Assembly: GCA_027081065.1 (NCBI GenBank)
Contig: JALWLW010000062.1
Location: forward strand, 1-15,542
DNA from: Campylobacteraceae bacterium
GTDB lineage: Bacteria; Campylobacterota; Campylobacteria; Campylobacterales; Sulfurovaceae
Direction of reading: 5' to 3'
DNA length: 15,542 nt
Each line of letters begins with the position of its first letter. The stretch's first letter is position 1. A program made the translations under genes and the position numbers. Positions 8,598-15,542 of this stretch are shown piece by piece. Below the pieces are notes generated by a model that was not told the origin of the DNA, ran no database searches, and saw only the letters and a program-made list of their open reading frames with translations.

Positions 8598-9917
8598 GTG
8601 AGCGATGTAGATTTGGTGCTACACCACCTAGAGAAAAATAATGTTTTCTTAACAGGTGGTGCTGGTGTCGGAAAGAGTTACACCACCACCGAAATCATTC
8701 GCTTGTACCGAAGCCAAACAGATGAGCAAGTTGTAGCCCTTGGTTCAACGGGTGTAAGTGCTGTGAACATTGGTGGTTTTACCATTCATAGTTTTTTTGT
8801 TTTTGGTATCTCAAACAACTTTGAAGAGCTTGACCAAAATGATAAACGTTCTCGCTCACGTCTGAGCGAACTCAAAAAAATCCTCAAAGCAACTGACCTC
8901 ATCATCATAGATGAAATTTCCATGGTCTCTTCTAATATGATGGAGATGATAAGCTACCGTTTAAGCTCCATGGGCTACCAAGGTAAACTTCTTTTTGTAG
9001 GTGATTTCTTTCAGCTTCCCCCTGTGCAAAAATTTGGACAAAACAACGACCTTTTTGGTGAAAAACTCTACGCTTTTGAGTCAGATGCATGGAGAAACTT
9101 TGCTCCTGTAGTCATAGAACTCACCGAAATGAAAAGAACAAGCGATGCAGAGTTCACCCACATTTTACACAAAGTACGTGTAGGGCAATGTGATGAAGAG
9201 GTCACCAACTATATGTTAAAACTCTCAAACACGCAAATGCAAGATGAAAATCCTACTTTTTTGTTTGGACGAAATGCAGAAGTCAATAGTACCAACAAAG
9301 AGAAACTAGCAGCTGTTGAAGCAGATGAACATCTACTCTTTGCCACCTTTGAAGAGCATCATGGCAAAGTACATGAAAAACGTCTAGCCTCATGGAAAAA
9401 TATGCTACCCGTAGAAGAACAACTCTTACTAAAAGTAGGTGTTCCTGTACTCTTTACCATTAACAAATGGGGAAAATACGCCAATGGCGAACGTGGTATT
9501 GTCAATAAAATAGAAGAAGATTACATCATCGTAGAAAAAGAAGAAATTTTTGTGCGTGTCGAGCGTCATGACTTTGACCTTTTAGAGATGAAAAGTGATG
9601 AGAAAGGAAAAATAGAGTCCATCAAAGTAGCCACCATCTCACAGTTTCCTCTTAAACTAGCCTATGCTGTCACCATTCATAAAAGCCAAGGAATGAGCAT
9701 TGACAACTTAGTGTGTAATGTCGACAACATCTTTGCCCCTAGCCAATTTTATGTAGCTATTTCAAGAGCCATCGACCCTAAAAACTTACGTTTAGACTTT
9801 AACAAAGGCAGTTTAGCAGGGTATTTACAACGTATGGTAAAAGTAGACATGCGTGTGGTTGAGTACTACACAAAGCTTGGTGAGCTTTATGTTACCAATG
9901 AAGAGTTGCCATTTTAA
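8598..9917 (+). CDS. Pif1-like superfamily 1B DNA helicase
   Basis: An ATP-dependent helicase of 439 residues resembling the Pif1/RecD-like group, expected to unwind DNA 5' to 3'. Walker A is GGAGVGKS (20-27). The segment GSTGVSAVNIGGFTIHSFF (49-67) matches the family's motif Ia region. Walker B is LIIIDEISM (101-109), motif III is VGDFFQLPP (134-142), and the C-terminal SF1 motifs are AVTIHKSQGMS (357-367) and FYVAISRA (384-391). The start is GTG with a good ribosome site. Its small size means little beyond the helicase core. The last four bases overlap the end of thiL on the opposite strand. Pif1-family helicases act at replication forks and G-quadruplexes; a specific role here cannot be read from the sequence. 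Confidence 0.9.
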   Translation: MSDVDLVLHHLEKNNVFLTGGAGVGKSYTTTEIIRLYRSQTDEQVVALGSTGVSAVNIGGFTIHSFFVFGISNNFEELDQNDKRSRSRLSELKKILKATDLIIIDEISMVSSNMMEMISYRLSSMGYQGKLLFVGDFFQLPPVQKFGQNNDLFGEKLYAFESDAWRNFAPVVIELTEMKRTSDAEFTHILHKVRVGQCDEEVTNYMLKLSNTQMQDENPTFLFGRNAEVNSTNKEKLAAVEADEHLLFATFEEHHGKVHEKRLASWKNMLPVEEQLLLKVGVPVLFTINKWGKYANGERGIVNKIEEDYIIVEKEEIFVRVERHDFDLLEMKSDEKGKIESIKVATISQFPLKLAYAVTIHKSQGMSIDNLVCNVDNIFAPSQFYVAISRAIDPKNLRLDFNKGSLAGYLQRMVKVDMRVVEYYTKLGELYVTNEELPF

Positions 9918-10735
9918 AAGTGGTGATTCTCACACTCAAACAGTTCACCCTCACCTTTTGAAACCTTAGCAAAAACGTTCAAAGGTGTATGTGTTCGTTC
10001 TGCTATCTGTTTTAGTTTGTCATAATGCTCTGGAGGAAAGGTCACAAGCATCTCATACTCTTCACCAGAGCTTCCAATTTCATGGCTTATCTCTTCAAAA
10101 AAGAACATCTTTTGTCCTTTAATTGCCAAAAGTTTGTTGGTGTCACAAAAAAGTCCATCGGAGATGTCCATTCCTGCACTTAAGTATTTTCGAGCTTGTT
10201 TAATAAACTCTCTTTTTAACTTAGGCTCATAAAAACGAGATTTCGCTTTAATGTTCTCACCTCTAAGCAATGCTTCTAAATCTCTTTTACTCTCACCTAA
10301 AGTACCCGTGTAAGCCAAAAGGTCACCCTCTTTAACTGTTGTTCTAAGCAGTGGACGTTTAGATTCAGAAACAATGGTAATAGAAATATGCAGTTTATCC
10401 CCAGCAATCGTATCTCCCCCAATAATCTCACAATTAAAGTCCTTAGCTGTCTTCTCTAAAGCTGCTAAAAGCTCATCTATCTCATCAGTTGTAATATCTT
10501 GGGGTAAAGAGAGTGTTACAAGTGCATACTTAGGGTCTGCATCCATAGCCACAGCATCAGAGAGATTTACAAGCATGGCTTTTCGCCCTATTTGCCACAT
10601 ACTCATCCACTCTCTTTTAAAATGCACATCTTCAAAAAATGCATCCATACTATAGAGATTTCCATCAACTATAGCAGCGTCATCTCCAATGTGTTTGGAA
10701 CTTAGTTTGTTTATTAGGTAATCTTCTTTGTTCAT
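9914..10735 (-). CDS. thiL: Thiamine-monophosphate kinase
   Basis: ThiL phosphorylates thiamine monophosphate to the cofactor thiamine diphosphate using ATP. The motifs of the PurM-like fold are present: GDDA at 17-20, Asp31, NLSDAVAMDADP (57-68), GGDT (106-109) and the C-terminal GMDISDG (188-194). At 273 residues it is shorter than the roughly 325-residue E. coli enzyme, the difference lying in the C-terminal half. The metal- and nucleotide-binding aspartates are retained, so it should be active. The ATG at 10733-10735 is preceded by a weak AGAGA site and an extended -10. No other thiamine genes are nearby. Confidence 0.93.
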   Translation of the reverse strand: MNKEDYLINKLSSKHIGDDAAIVDGNLYSMDAFFEDVHFKREWMSMWQIGRKAMLVNLSDAVAMDADPKYALVTLSLPQDITTDEIDELLAALEKTAKDFNCEIIGGDTIAGDKLHISITIVSESKRPLLRTTVKEGDLLAYTGTLGESKRDLEALLRGENIKAKSRFYEPKLKREFIKQARKYLSAGMDISDGLFCDTNKLLAIKGQKMFFFEEISHEIGSSGEEYEMLVTFPPEHYDKLKQIAERTHTPLNVFAKVSKGEGELFECENHHF

Positions 10736-10756
10736 TATTTCTCTATTTTTTAGTTT

Positions 10757-10765
10757 ATTTTAGCA
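10757..10765 (-). promoter_or_regulatory. Extended -10 box of thiL
   Basis: TGCTAAAAT on the minus strand is an extended -10 lying 21 bases before the thiL ATG, giving a leader of about 15 bases. The same nonamer occurs before the restriction-modification operon at 11214-11222. Confidence 0.45.
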
Positions 10766-10771
10766 TAAAAA

Positions 10772-10805
10772 TTCGCAGGGTGCGTTGGGAAATCTACCCT
10801 ACGAA
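10772..10805. repeat. Imperfect GC-rich intergenic hairpin
   Basis: TTCGCAGGGT (10772-10781) pairs with ACCCTACGAA (10796-10805) with a single mismatch, closing a 14-base loop that begins GCGTTGGG. It is a GC-rich island in an otherwise AT-rich gap between thiL and the next gene. It lies upstream of both flanking genes, so it is not a terminator of either. The AGGGTGCGTTGGG core resembles dispersed intergenic hairpins seen in many bacterial genomes; membership in such a family is only a guess. No second copy was noticed in the window. Confidence 0.45.
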
Positions 10806-10822
10806 AAGTCTTAAATTTCAGC

Positions 10823-10850
10823 TATAATATTCCATCAACTGAAAACAGGG
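10823..10850 (+). promoter_or_regulatory. Promoter and ribosome site of the helicase-remnant ORF
   Basis: TATAAT lies at 10823-10828 and AGGG at 10847-10850, nine bases before the TTG start at 10860. The signals look intact, so the truncated ORF may still be expressed. Confidence 0.5.
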
Positions 10851-10859
10851 AAAACTCAT

Positions 10860-11219
10860 TTGAAAAAAGCCATCTACAAACCAACCAATCAAAACACCAT
10901 CATCATAACCCAATCAGACGGTTATTGTGAAATTCTTTTAGATGGAGAGTATAAAACGGTCTCTCTTGATGACCTCACTTTTGACAATGAACAAGCAAAA
11001 CTCTCAACGCTAGATGAGCTAAAAGAGAACATCTTCATCAACTGCATTAAAAACCCTCTAAGTGACATTCTCTACTCCTACAACACCAACCGACTTACTC
11101 CTGAACCTCACCAATATAAGCCACTTATTAAGTTTTTGAACTCTGAAAATAGTTGTGTGTTTATTACTGATGAATATTCTAAAGTCTATTTAACTATAGG
11201 TTTGAAATCATTATGCTAA
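10860..11219 (+). pseudogene. Probable N-terminal remnant of a SNF2/RapA-type helicase
   Basis: A 119-residue ORF starting with TTG. Its first 50 residues (DGYCEILLDGEYKTVSLDDL) resemble the small beta domain at the N-terminus of RapA/SNF2-type ATPases. Then NPLSDILYSYNTNRLTPEPH, 'HQYKPLIKFLNSENS' and 'FITDE' follow the Q-motif and pre-Walker-A layout of these helicases (compare 'LxPHQL...RLLLADEVGLGKT'). Immediately after the acidic DE the match ends: instead of a Gly-x-Gly-Lys-Thr loop the ORF reads YSKVYLTIGLKSLC and stops. Neither alternative frame restores a Walker A in the next 70 bases. I infer that the rest of the helicase was lost by deletion or replacement when the following restriction module arrived. 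It could instead be a genuine small protein of unknown function. Confidence 0.55.
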
Positions 11220-11249
11220 AATATTACTACTAAATACATCTCTTACGGA
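11214..11249 (+). promoter_or_regulatory. Promoter and ribosome site of the restriction-modification operon
   Basis: An extended -10 TGCTAAAAT spans 11214-11222 and includes the stop codon (11217-11219) of the preceding ORF. CGGAA at 11246-11250 lies about six bases before the ATG at 11256. The predicted leader is about 27 bases. Confidence 0.45.
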
Positions 11250-11255
11250 AATTAA

Positions 11256-13964
11256 ATGAATAATCTAATCGAACAAAAGTTAAAAGCTCAAAAAAATAAA
11301 GTTGTATCTCTAAATCTTGCTAAAAAATCAATTAATTATCATGAAAAAATCAAATCTAATATTAAAGTTATCGCAGGAGATGAAGAAGTTTCAAGGGCTT
11401 TTTTAATAGATAGATTGGTCAATGAACTTGATTACTCTGTTGAGCTTATAGAGCTTGAAAAAACTTATGATATAAAAATTGGACGAGATAAGAAAGCTCC
11501 TAGAATTGATGTAGTTGTTAAAGACACAAAAGGCAATCCTTTTTTCTTTATAGAAGTAAAAGCACCAAGCAAATATGAACATGATAAAGTGAATATTGAA
11601 GGACAACTTTTTTCATTGGCACAAGAGGAAGTTAAAAAGTTTGGTACAACTGTAAGTTATTTGGTTTACTATACTACCGAAGAGATTGATGAAACGGTGG
11701 TTGATAAAGTCATTATTATTGATTTTGAAAAATACCCAACTTTTGAAGCATGGGAAGAGGCAGGTTCTATTTCTGTGGGGAATGAACTTACAGCAGGATA
11801 TGGAAAACCTCAAAAGCAACCTCTAATTATGGGGCATGAGAAGTATGATTTAAAAGTTAGGATTAAAAAAGATGAAATAGAACTACTTGCTAAAGATTTA
11901 CACAACAAGCTTTGGGGTGGTGGTGGAACGAATGATAGTGAAATTTTTTACTCATTGGTCAATATTATCTTAGCAAAGATTCAAGATGAATCAGAGAGAG
12001 AAGATGGAGAAGAGTACCATTTCCAACTCTACCAATATGGAGATAATCCTGAAAACCTAGAAAAGCTTTTTGATAGAATCAATGCACTCTACAGACGAGC
12101 ATTAAAAGAAAAATTAAATATTACCGATAGTGCAAAAGTAGAAAAAGCATATGTGATAAATGAGGAGAAGTTTCCATTAAGCAAGTTGGCTTATTGTGTG
12201 ACTGCTTTAGAACAAATTTCATTTTTTGAAGGTAGAAACTCTTTAGATGGTAAAGATATTTTAGGGGATTTTTTTGAGTCTATAACACGAGATGGATTCA
12301 AGCAAACAAAAGGACAGTTTTTTACTCCTGCAAATATAGTAAACTTTATAAACTATGCTATTGGGTTAGATACTTTAGCCATAGAAAAACTAAATAATGA
12401 TAGAGAACTTCCTTATATTATAGACCCAAGTGCAGGAAGTGCTACATATATAGTTGAGGCTATGAAAGTTATCTCAAAAGAGTTAATACACAAACAGTTT
12501 GACAAATTAAAGAAAAACCATCAAACAAAAGAAAAATTTAGAGCATTGTTTCCACAACATAAAGAAAACCAATGGGCAGAGACTTATTTGTATGGTTCTG
12601 ATATAAACTTTGACTTGGGTATTGCTTCTAAAGTAAATATGATACTTCACGGCGATGGTTCTAGTAATATTTTTGTAAAAGATGGTCTGTTGCCTTTTAG
12701 ATTTTACACTAAAGATACAGCTCCAAATCATCTCTCTAATGTAGAAGCAGATGAGACCTATAATAACAAAGATATTAATGGAAACTTTGATGTTATTATT
12801 AGTAATCCACCGTTTAGTGTAGACCTTGATACTCAAACTAAACGGCTTTTACCTCAAAATTTTCTTTTTGCAGATAAGAAGAATAGTGAAAATCTTTTTA
12901 TAGAACGATACTATCAGCTTCTTAGAGAAAATGGGCGTGTGGGTGTTGTATTACCAGAGAGTGTATTTGACACCACAGAGAACAAATATATAAGACTGTT
13001 TTTATTCAAATATTTTAAAGTAAAAGCTGTAGTTAGTTTGCCACAAGTTACTTTTGAACCTTTTACCTCTACGAAAACATCTATACTTTTTTTACAAAAG
13101 AAAACACAAGATGAGGTAAAAAAGTGGAATGTAGTTTGGGATAAGTACGGTAAAGAGTGGTCAAATCTAAAAACTAGATGTGATAATTTACTAAAAGTAC
13201 ATTTAGAGGGAAAGGATAGAAAAAAACTACCCTCTGTTAAAAATATGAAAGAAGATGAAGAGAAAAAGGTACTTGTCCGATTTTTAAAAGATTATATTAT
13301 TGAAGAGGACAAAGGGCTATCATCTTTAGAAATTTGTACGAAATATCAAGATGAAATTATAGAGCTTTGTAAATATGATAAAGATACAACAGATGTATTT
13401 GGTTTTTATAATGATTGGTGGGTATTTGGAGAGGTAGCCAAAGAGTTTGATTATGACATTTTTATGGCAGAAGCACAAAATGTAGGCTACAAACGAAGTA
13501 AAAGAGGCGAAAAACCTATGCCTAATGATTTATTTGATTTGGAGTATGCACCAAATACTTTAGACCGTAGAAAGCTTACAAGTTATTATGATGATTTACT
13601 TCAAACAGCTACAAAAGAGAAAAAGGTACTAGAAAATGAGCTAAATAGCATTAATAAAAAGTTAAAAGAAAAAGAGACAGCTACTTTAACAAAAAAAGCA
13701 ACGATACTTGTGGAATTATTAGAAGAGATAACAGAAAATATTGAAAAGTTAGAGCGAGAAAAAGAGGAAGCGTTAGAAGTACATAATAGCTACTACAGTA
13801 ACGACAAAATTAAAACAGAATTTTTTGATAGAACAGATGAAGAGCTTAGAAAGTATTTTAAAAGTGGGATTATGAGAAGATGGGCTTCTAGTGATATTTT
13901 ACTTCGCGTAGAAGAGGAGAAAACAATTCTTGATAGTATTAGAAAGAGTATTAAATGGGATTAG
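11256..13964 (+). CDS. Fused nuclease-methyltransferase subunit of an R-M system
   Basis: A 902-residue protein combining restriction and modification. The N-terminus (about 40-140) is an HsdR_N-type PD-(D/E)XK nuclease: Asp85 in APRIDVVV, Glu100-Val-Lys102 in FFFIEVKAP, and a downstream Gln117 (EGQLFSLAQE). The middle (about 200-720) is an N6-adenine methyltransferase like HsdM: TKGQFFTPANIVNF (351-364), SAM motif I DPSAGSAT (390-397) and catalytic NPPF (517-520). Motif I has Ala where the family usually has Gly (DPxxGSG). The C-terminus (about 780-860) is a charged coiled coil that probably contacts the specificity subunit. No SF2 motor domain is present, unlike type I HsdR. With the overlapping specificity gene this matches the BcgI-like layout (R and M in one chain, S separate). 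The target site and activity cannot be read from the sequence. Confidence 0.88.
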   Translation: MNNLIEQKLKAQKNKVVSLNLAKKSINYHEKIKSNIKVIAGDEEVSRAFLIDRLVNELDYSVELIELEKTYDIKIGRDKKAPRIDVVVKDTKGNPFFFIEVKAPSKYEHDKVNIEGQLFSLAQEEVKKFGTTVSYLVYYTTEEIDETVVDKVIIIDFEKYPTFEAWEEAGSISVGNELTAGYGKPQKQPLIMGHEKYDLKVRIKKDEIELLAKDLHNKLWGGGGTNDSEIFYSLVNIILAKIQDESEREDGEEYHFQLYQYGDNPENLEKLFDRINALYRRALKEKLNITDSAKVEKAYVINEEKFPLSKLAYCVTALEQISFFEGRNSLDGKDILGDFFESITRDGFKQTKGQFFTPANIVNFINYAIGLDTLAIEKLNNDRELPYIIDPSAGSATYIVEAMKVISKELIHKQFDKLKKNHQTKEKFRALFPQHKENQWAETYLYGSDINFDLGIASKVNMILHGDGSSNIFVKDGLLPFRFYTKDTAPNHLSNVEADETYNNKDINGNFDVIISNPPFSVDLDTQTKRLLPQNFLFADKKNSENLFIERYYQLLRENGRVGVVLPESVFDTTENKYIRLFLFKYFKVKAVVSLPQVTFEPFTSTKTSILFLQKKTQDEVKKWNVVWDKYGKEWSNLKTRCDNLLKVHLEGKDRKKLPSVKNMKEDEEKKVLVRFLKDYIIEEDKGLSSLEICTKYQDEIIELCKYDKDTTDVFGFYNDWWVFGEVAKEFDYDIFMAEAQNVGYKRSKRGEKPMPNDLFDLEYAPNTLDRRKLTSYYDDLLQTATKEKKVLENELNSINKKLKEKETATLTKKATILVELLEEITENIEKLEREKEEALEVHNSYYSNDKIKTEFFDRTDEELRKYFKSGIMRRWASSDILLRVEEEKTILDSIRKSIKWD

Positions 13965-15382
13965 TTAAAAGTATTAAATTTAGTGATTTAAATAATGATG
14001 ATTTTCTTAGAATGGATTCTAAATTTCATTTTTTAAATAATGATTTAGGTTGGAATGTTTTTGATAGTAAGCATAAAGAACTAATTCCTTTAAATCATAT
14101 TTTAACACCTTTTTATGACGTATTTATCTATGAAAAAGAAAAGGAATATAAAGGTATACCAACAGGTAGAGAGTATTTAAATGAATATGGAGATATTATT
14201 TCTTATAAAGTGGTAACTAAAGAAGAACATCCTAATAGATTAAAATATAAAGTGAATAGTAATTGTATTTTAATTTCTAGTCTAAAAGGAGCAAAAACAC
14301 CAGCACTTAATTTTGATTTTGATTTAGCTAACTATGTATTTTCAAATGGCTTTTATATATTTAATGTATCAAAATTATGGAACAAAAAGTTTATACTTTA
14401 TATTTTAAGAACAAAAGTACTTAAGAATGTGCTTGATAATCATATTTTTAGAGGCATAGGGATTTCATCTTATCGTGAAGATGACTTTGTAAAAATTAAA
14501 ATACCAAATATTTCATTAGATATTCAAAATGAGATTAAAAAACAAATTAAACCTTTAGAAGAACAAATAAAAATTCTAAAATCACAAAAAAAAGAACACT
14601 TAGAAATTATAAATGAAGTGTTTTCAAATAGTTTTGATATTAATTTAGATGAGGTTAAAAAACTAGAAAATATTAAACAGTTTACTTTGCCTTTAAGAGT
14701 TGCACATACTAAAAATAGCTCACTTAGAAACAGTTTTAAGTGGCATAAACTAGAGACAATACAGTCTTATATGTATGCAAATATTGATTGTATTAAAAAA
14801 TTAGGTAACTGTATAGTTCAAACTAAAAATGGTTGGTCTCCTTTAAGTTCTGAAGTTGAAGAGGGTATAGGGATTTTAGGACAAGAACACATTACAAAAG
14901 AAGGAAAAATATCTTTAAAAGCTTCTAAATTTACAACAGTTAGTAGAAACAATATAGAAGATTTTTATATTAAGAAAAATGATTTTTTTGTAAGTAGAGG
15001 AAATACAGTTGAGTTGGTAGCTTTGGCAAGTGTTGTACTTGATGAGGTAGAAGAGAATATCTTGTATCCTGATTTATATATCAAGATAGATTTTGATGAT
15101 GAATTAGTTTATAAAGAGTATATGGCATTTTTATTTAACTCATTTTTTGGAAGAATCTATTTTGGGCATGTTGCAAAAGGGAAAAATCAAACCATGGTAA
15201 AAGTTTCGGCTAAAGAGTTGTATGAGTTTTATATACCATTGCCTGATATATCGGTTCAACAAGAGATAGTTGATAAAATAAGAGTTACTATAGATTCTCA
15301 ACAACATATAGATAAGCAAATAGAAGAAAAGCAAAGTGAGATAAGTGAATTGATAGAGAGTGTTATTAGGGATGAGAAGTAA
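13955..15382 (+). CDS. hsdS: Restriction-modification specificity subunit (HsdS-like)
   Basis: The subunit that recognises DNA for the fused nuclease-methyltransferase encoded just upstream; the two genes overlap by 10 bases. Its 475 residues show the classical two-fold layout. A first target-recognition domain (about 10-185) ends in IPNISLDIQNEI (183-194), followed by a helical spacer (195-222). A second domain (about 260-430) ends in IPLPDISVQQEI (427-438), followed by a C-terminal helix (439-472). The repeated 'IP..IS...Q.EI' anchors mark the ends of the recognition domains and predict a bipartite target. There is no ribosome site of note at the overlapping ATG, so translational coupling is likely. 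By eye the gene is more AT-rich than the housekeeping genes to the left, consistent with horizontal transfer. Confidence 0.92.
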   Translation: MGLVKSIKFSDLNNDDFLRMDSKFHFLNNDLGWNVFDSKHKELIPLNHILTPFYDVFIYEKEKEYKGIPTGREYLNEYGDIISYKVVTKEEHPNRLKYKVNSNCILISSLKGAKTPALNFDFDLANYVFSNGFYIFNVSKLWNKKFILYILRTKVLKNVLDNHIFRGIGISSYREDDFVKIKIPNISLDIQNEIKKQIKPLEEQIKILKSQKKEHLEIINEVFSNSFDINLDEVKKLENIKQFTLPLRVAHTKNSSLRNSFKWHKLETIQSYMYANIDCIKKLGNCIVQTKNGWSPLSSEVEEGIGILGQEHITKEGKISLKASKFTTVSRNNIEDFYIKKNDFFVSRGNTVELVALASVVLDEVEENILYPDLYIKIDFDDELVYKEYMAFLFNSFFGRIYFGHVAKGKNQTMVKVSAKELYEFYIPLPDISVQQEIVDKIRVTIDSQQHIDKQIEEKQSEISELIESVIRDEK

Positions 15383-15412
15383 AATGAATCTAAACATTAC
15401 CATATAAGTACC

Positions 15413-15542
15413 ATGAAATCACGAGCTAACCCTTATGCTAAACAGTTAAAAAAACAAGTAACCATGAGACTAGAAGAAGATGTCATTAGCTACTTTAAAA
15501 AGATGGCAGAGGGAGTGGGTATACCTTATCAGAGCCTTATTA
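15413..15542 (+). CDS. Partial ribbon-helix-helix (BrnA/CopG-like) antitoxin
   Basis: An ORF starts at the ATG at 15413, 30 bases after hsdS, and runs off the window after 43 codons. The sequence NPYAKQLKKQVTMRLEEDVI is the N-terminal strand and first helix of a ribbon-helix-helix fold, and 'MAEGVGIPYQSLI' is typical of BrnA/CopG-family antitoxins. These usually follow a BrnT-type RNase toxin gene and repress the operon. Here the gene before it is hsdS and no toxin ORF fits in the gap, so it is either an orphan or has its toxin downstream outside the window. The ribosome site is weak (ATAAG). Confidence 0.75.
   Translation, partial: MKSRANPYAKQLKKQVTMRLEEDVISYFKKMAEGVGIPYQSLI

Noticed and set aside
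11185..11255. Frameshifted continuation of the helicase remnant
   Set aside because: The other two frames after the DE codons hit stops within a few codons and show no GKT loop, so a simple frameshift does not restore the helicase.
11403..12836. Several minus-strand ORFs within the methyltransferase gene
   Set aside because: They are antisense to conserved nuclease and NPPF methyltransferase motifs, and their Phe/Ile/Asn-rich translations look like AT-rich shadow frames.
15384..15407. Seven-codon ORF between hsdS and the antitoxin gene
   Set aside because: Too short and without a ribosome site; nothing supports translation.

Overview
The window looks like a chromosomal segment from a Campylobacterota (epsilonproteobacterial) genome of the Sulfurimonas, Sulfurovum or Arcobacter kind. 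The basis is strong A+T richness, short leaders with TATAAT-type -10 boxes (often with an upstream TG) and no clear -35, AAGGA ribosome sites, tightly packed genes, and the style of the PAS-GGDEF-EAL protein. The genus is inference only.

Region 1 (1-900, minus strand) is the promoter-proximal end of a CRISPR-cas operon. It holds cas6 and, overlapping it by 10 bases, the first 40 codons of the next gene (possibly Cas8/Cst1-like), which leaves the window at base 1. No CRISPR array is visible. The cas6 promoter carries an unusual set of AATATTTCAA-type repeats.

Region 2 (917-7621) is mostly housekeeping: pyrF and ppiB diverge from overlapping promoters, then come a large membrane-bound PAS-GGDEF-EAL protein (GGDEF site degenerate, EAL site apparently intact), a small secreted protein of unknown function, and a glutamine-dependent NAD+ synthetase.

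Region 3 (7622-10735) has a stand-alone DUF234-type PD-(D/E)XK protein, divergent from a Pif1-like helicase that converges by four bases with thiL. The DUF234 gene's best translation signals point to an ATA start codon 16 codons upstream of the first conventional start.

Region 4 (10736-15542) is accessory DNA. An imperfect, relatively GC-rich intergenic hairpin precedes a 119-residue ORF that resembles the N-terminus of a SNF2/RapA-type helicase cut off just before its Walker A motif. Directly after it comes a two-gene restriction-modification module: a 902-residue fused nuclease-methyltransferase and an overlapping specificity subunit. No separate HsdR motor is present. This resembles the two-subunit BcgI (type IIB/IIG) layout rather than a classical type I system. 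Thirty bases later starts a ribbon-helix-helix antitoxin-like ORF, cut by the window edge, with no toxin gene in front of it.

The most noteworthy points are the helicase remnant at the restriction-module junction, the fused R-M plus S architecture, the possible ATA start of the DUF234 gene, and the repeats at the cas6 promoter. I did not find a clearly new multi-gene system.
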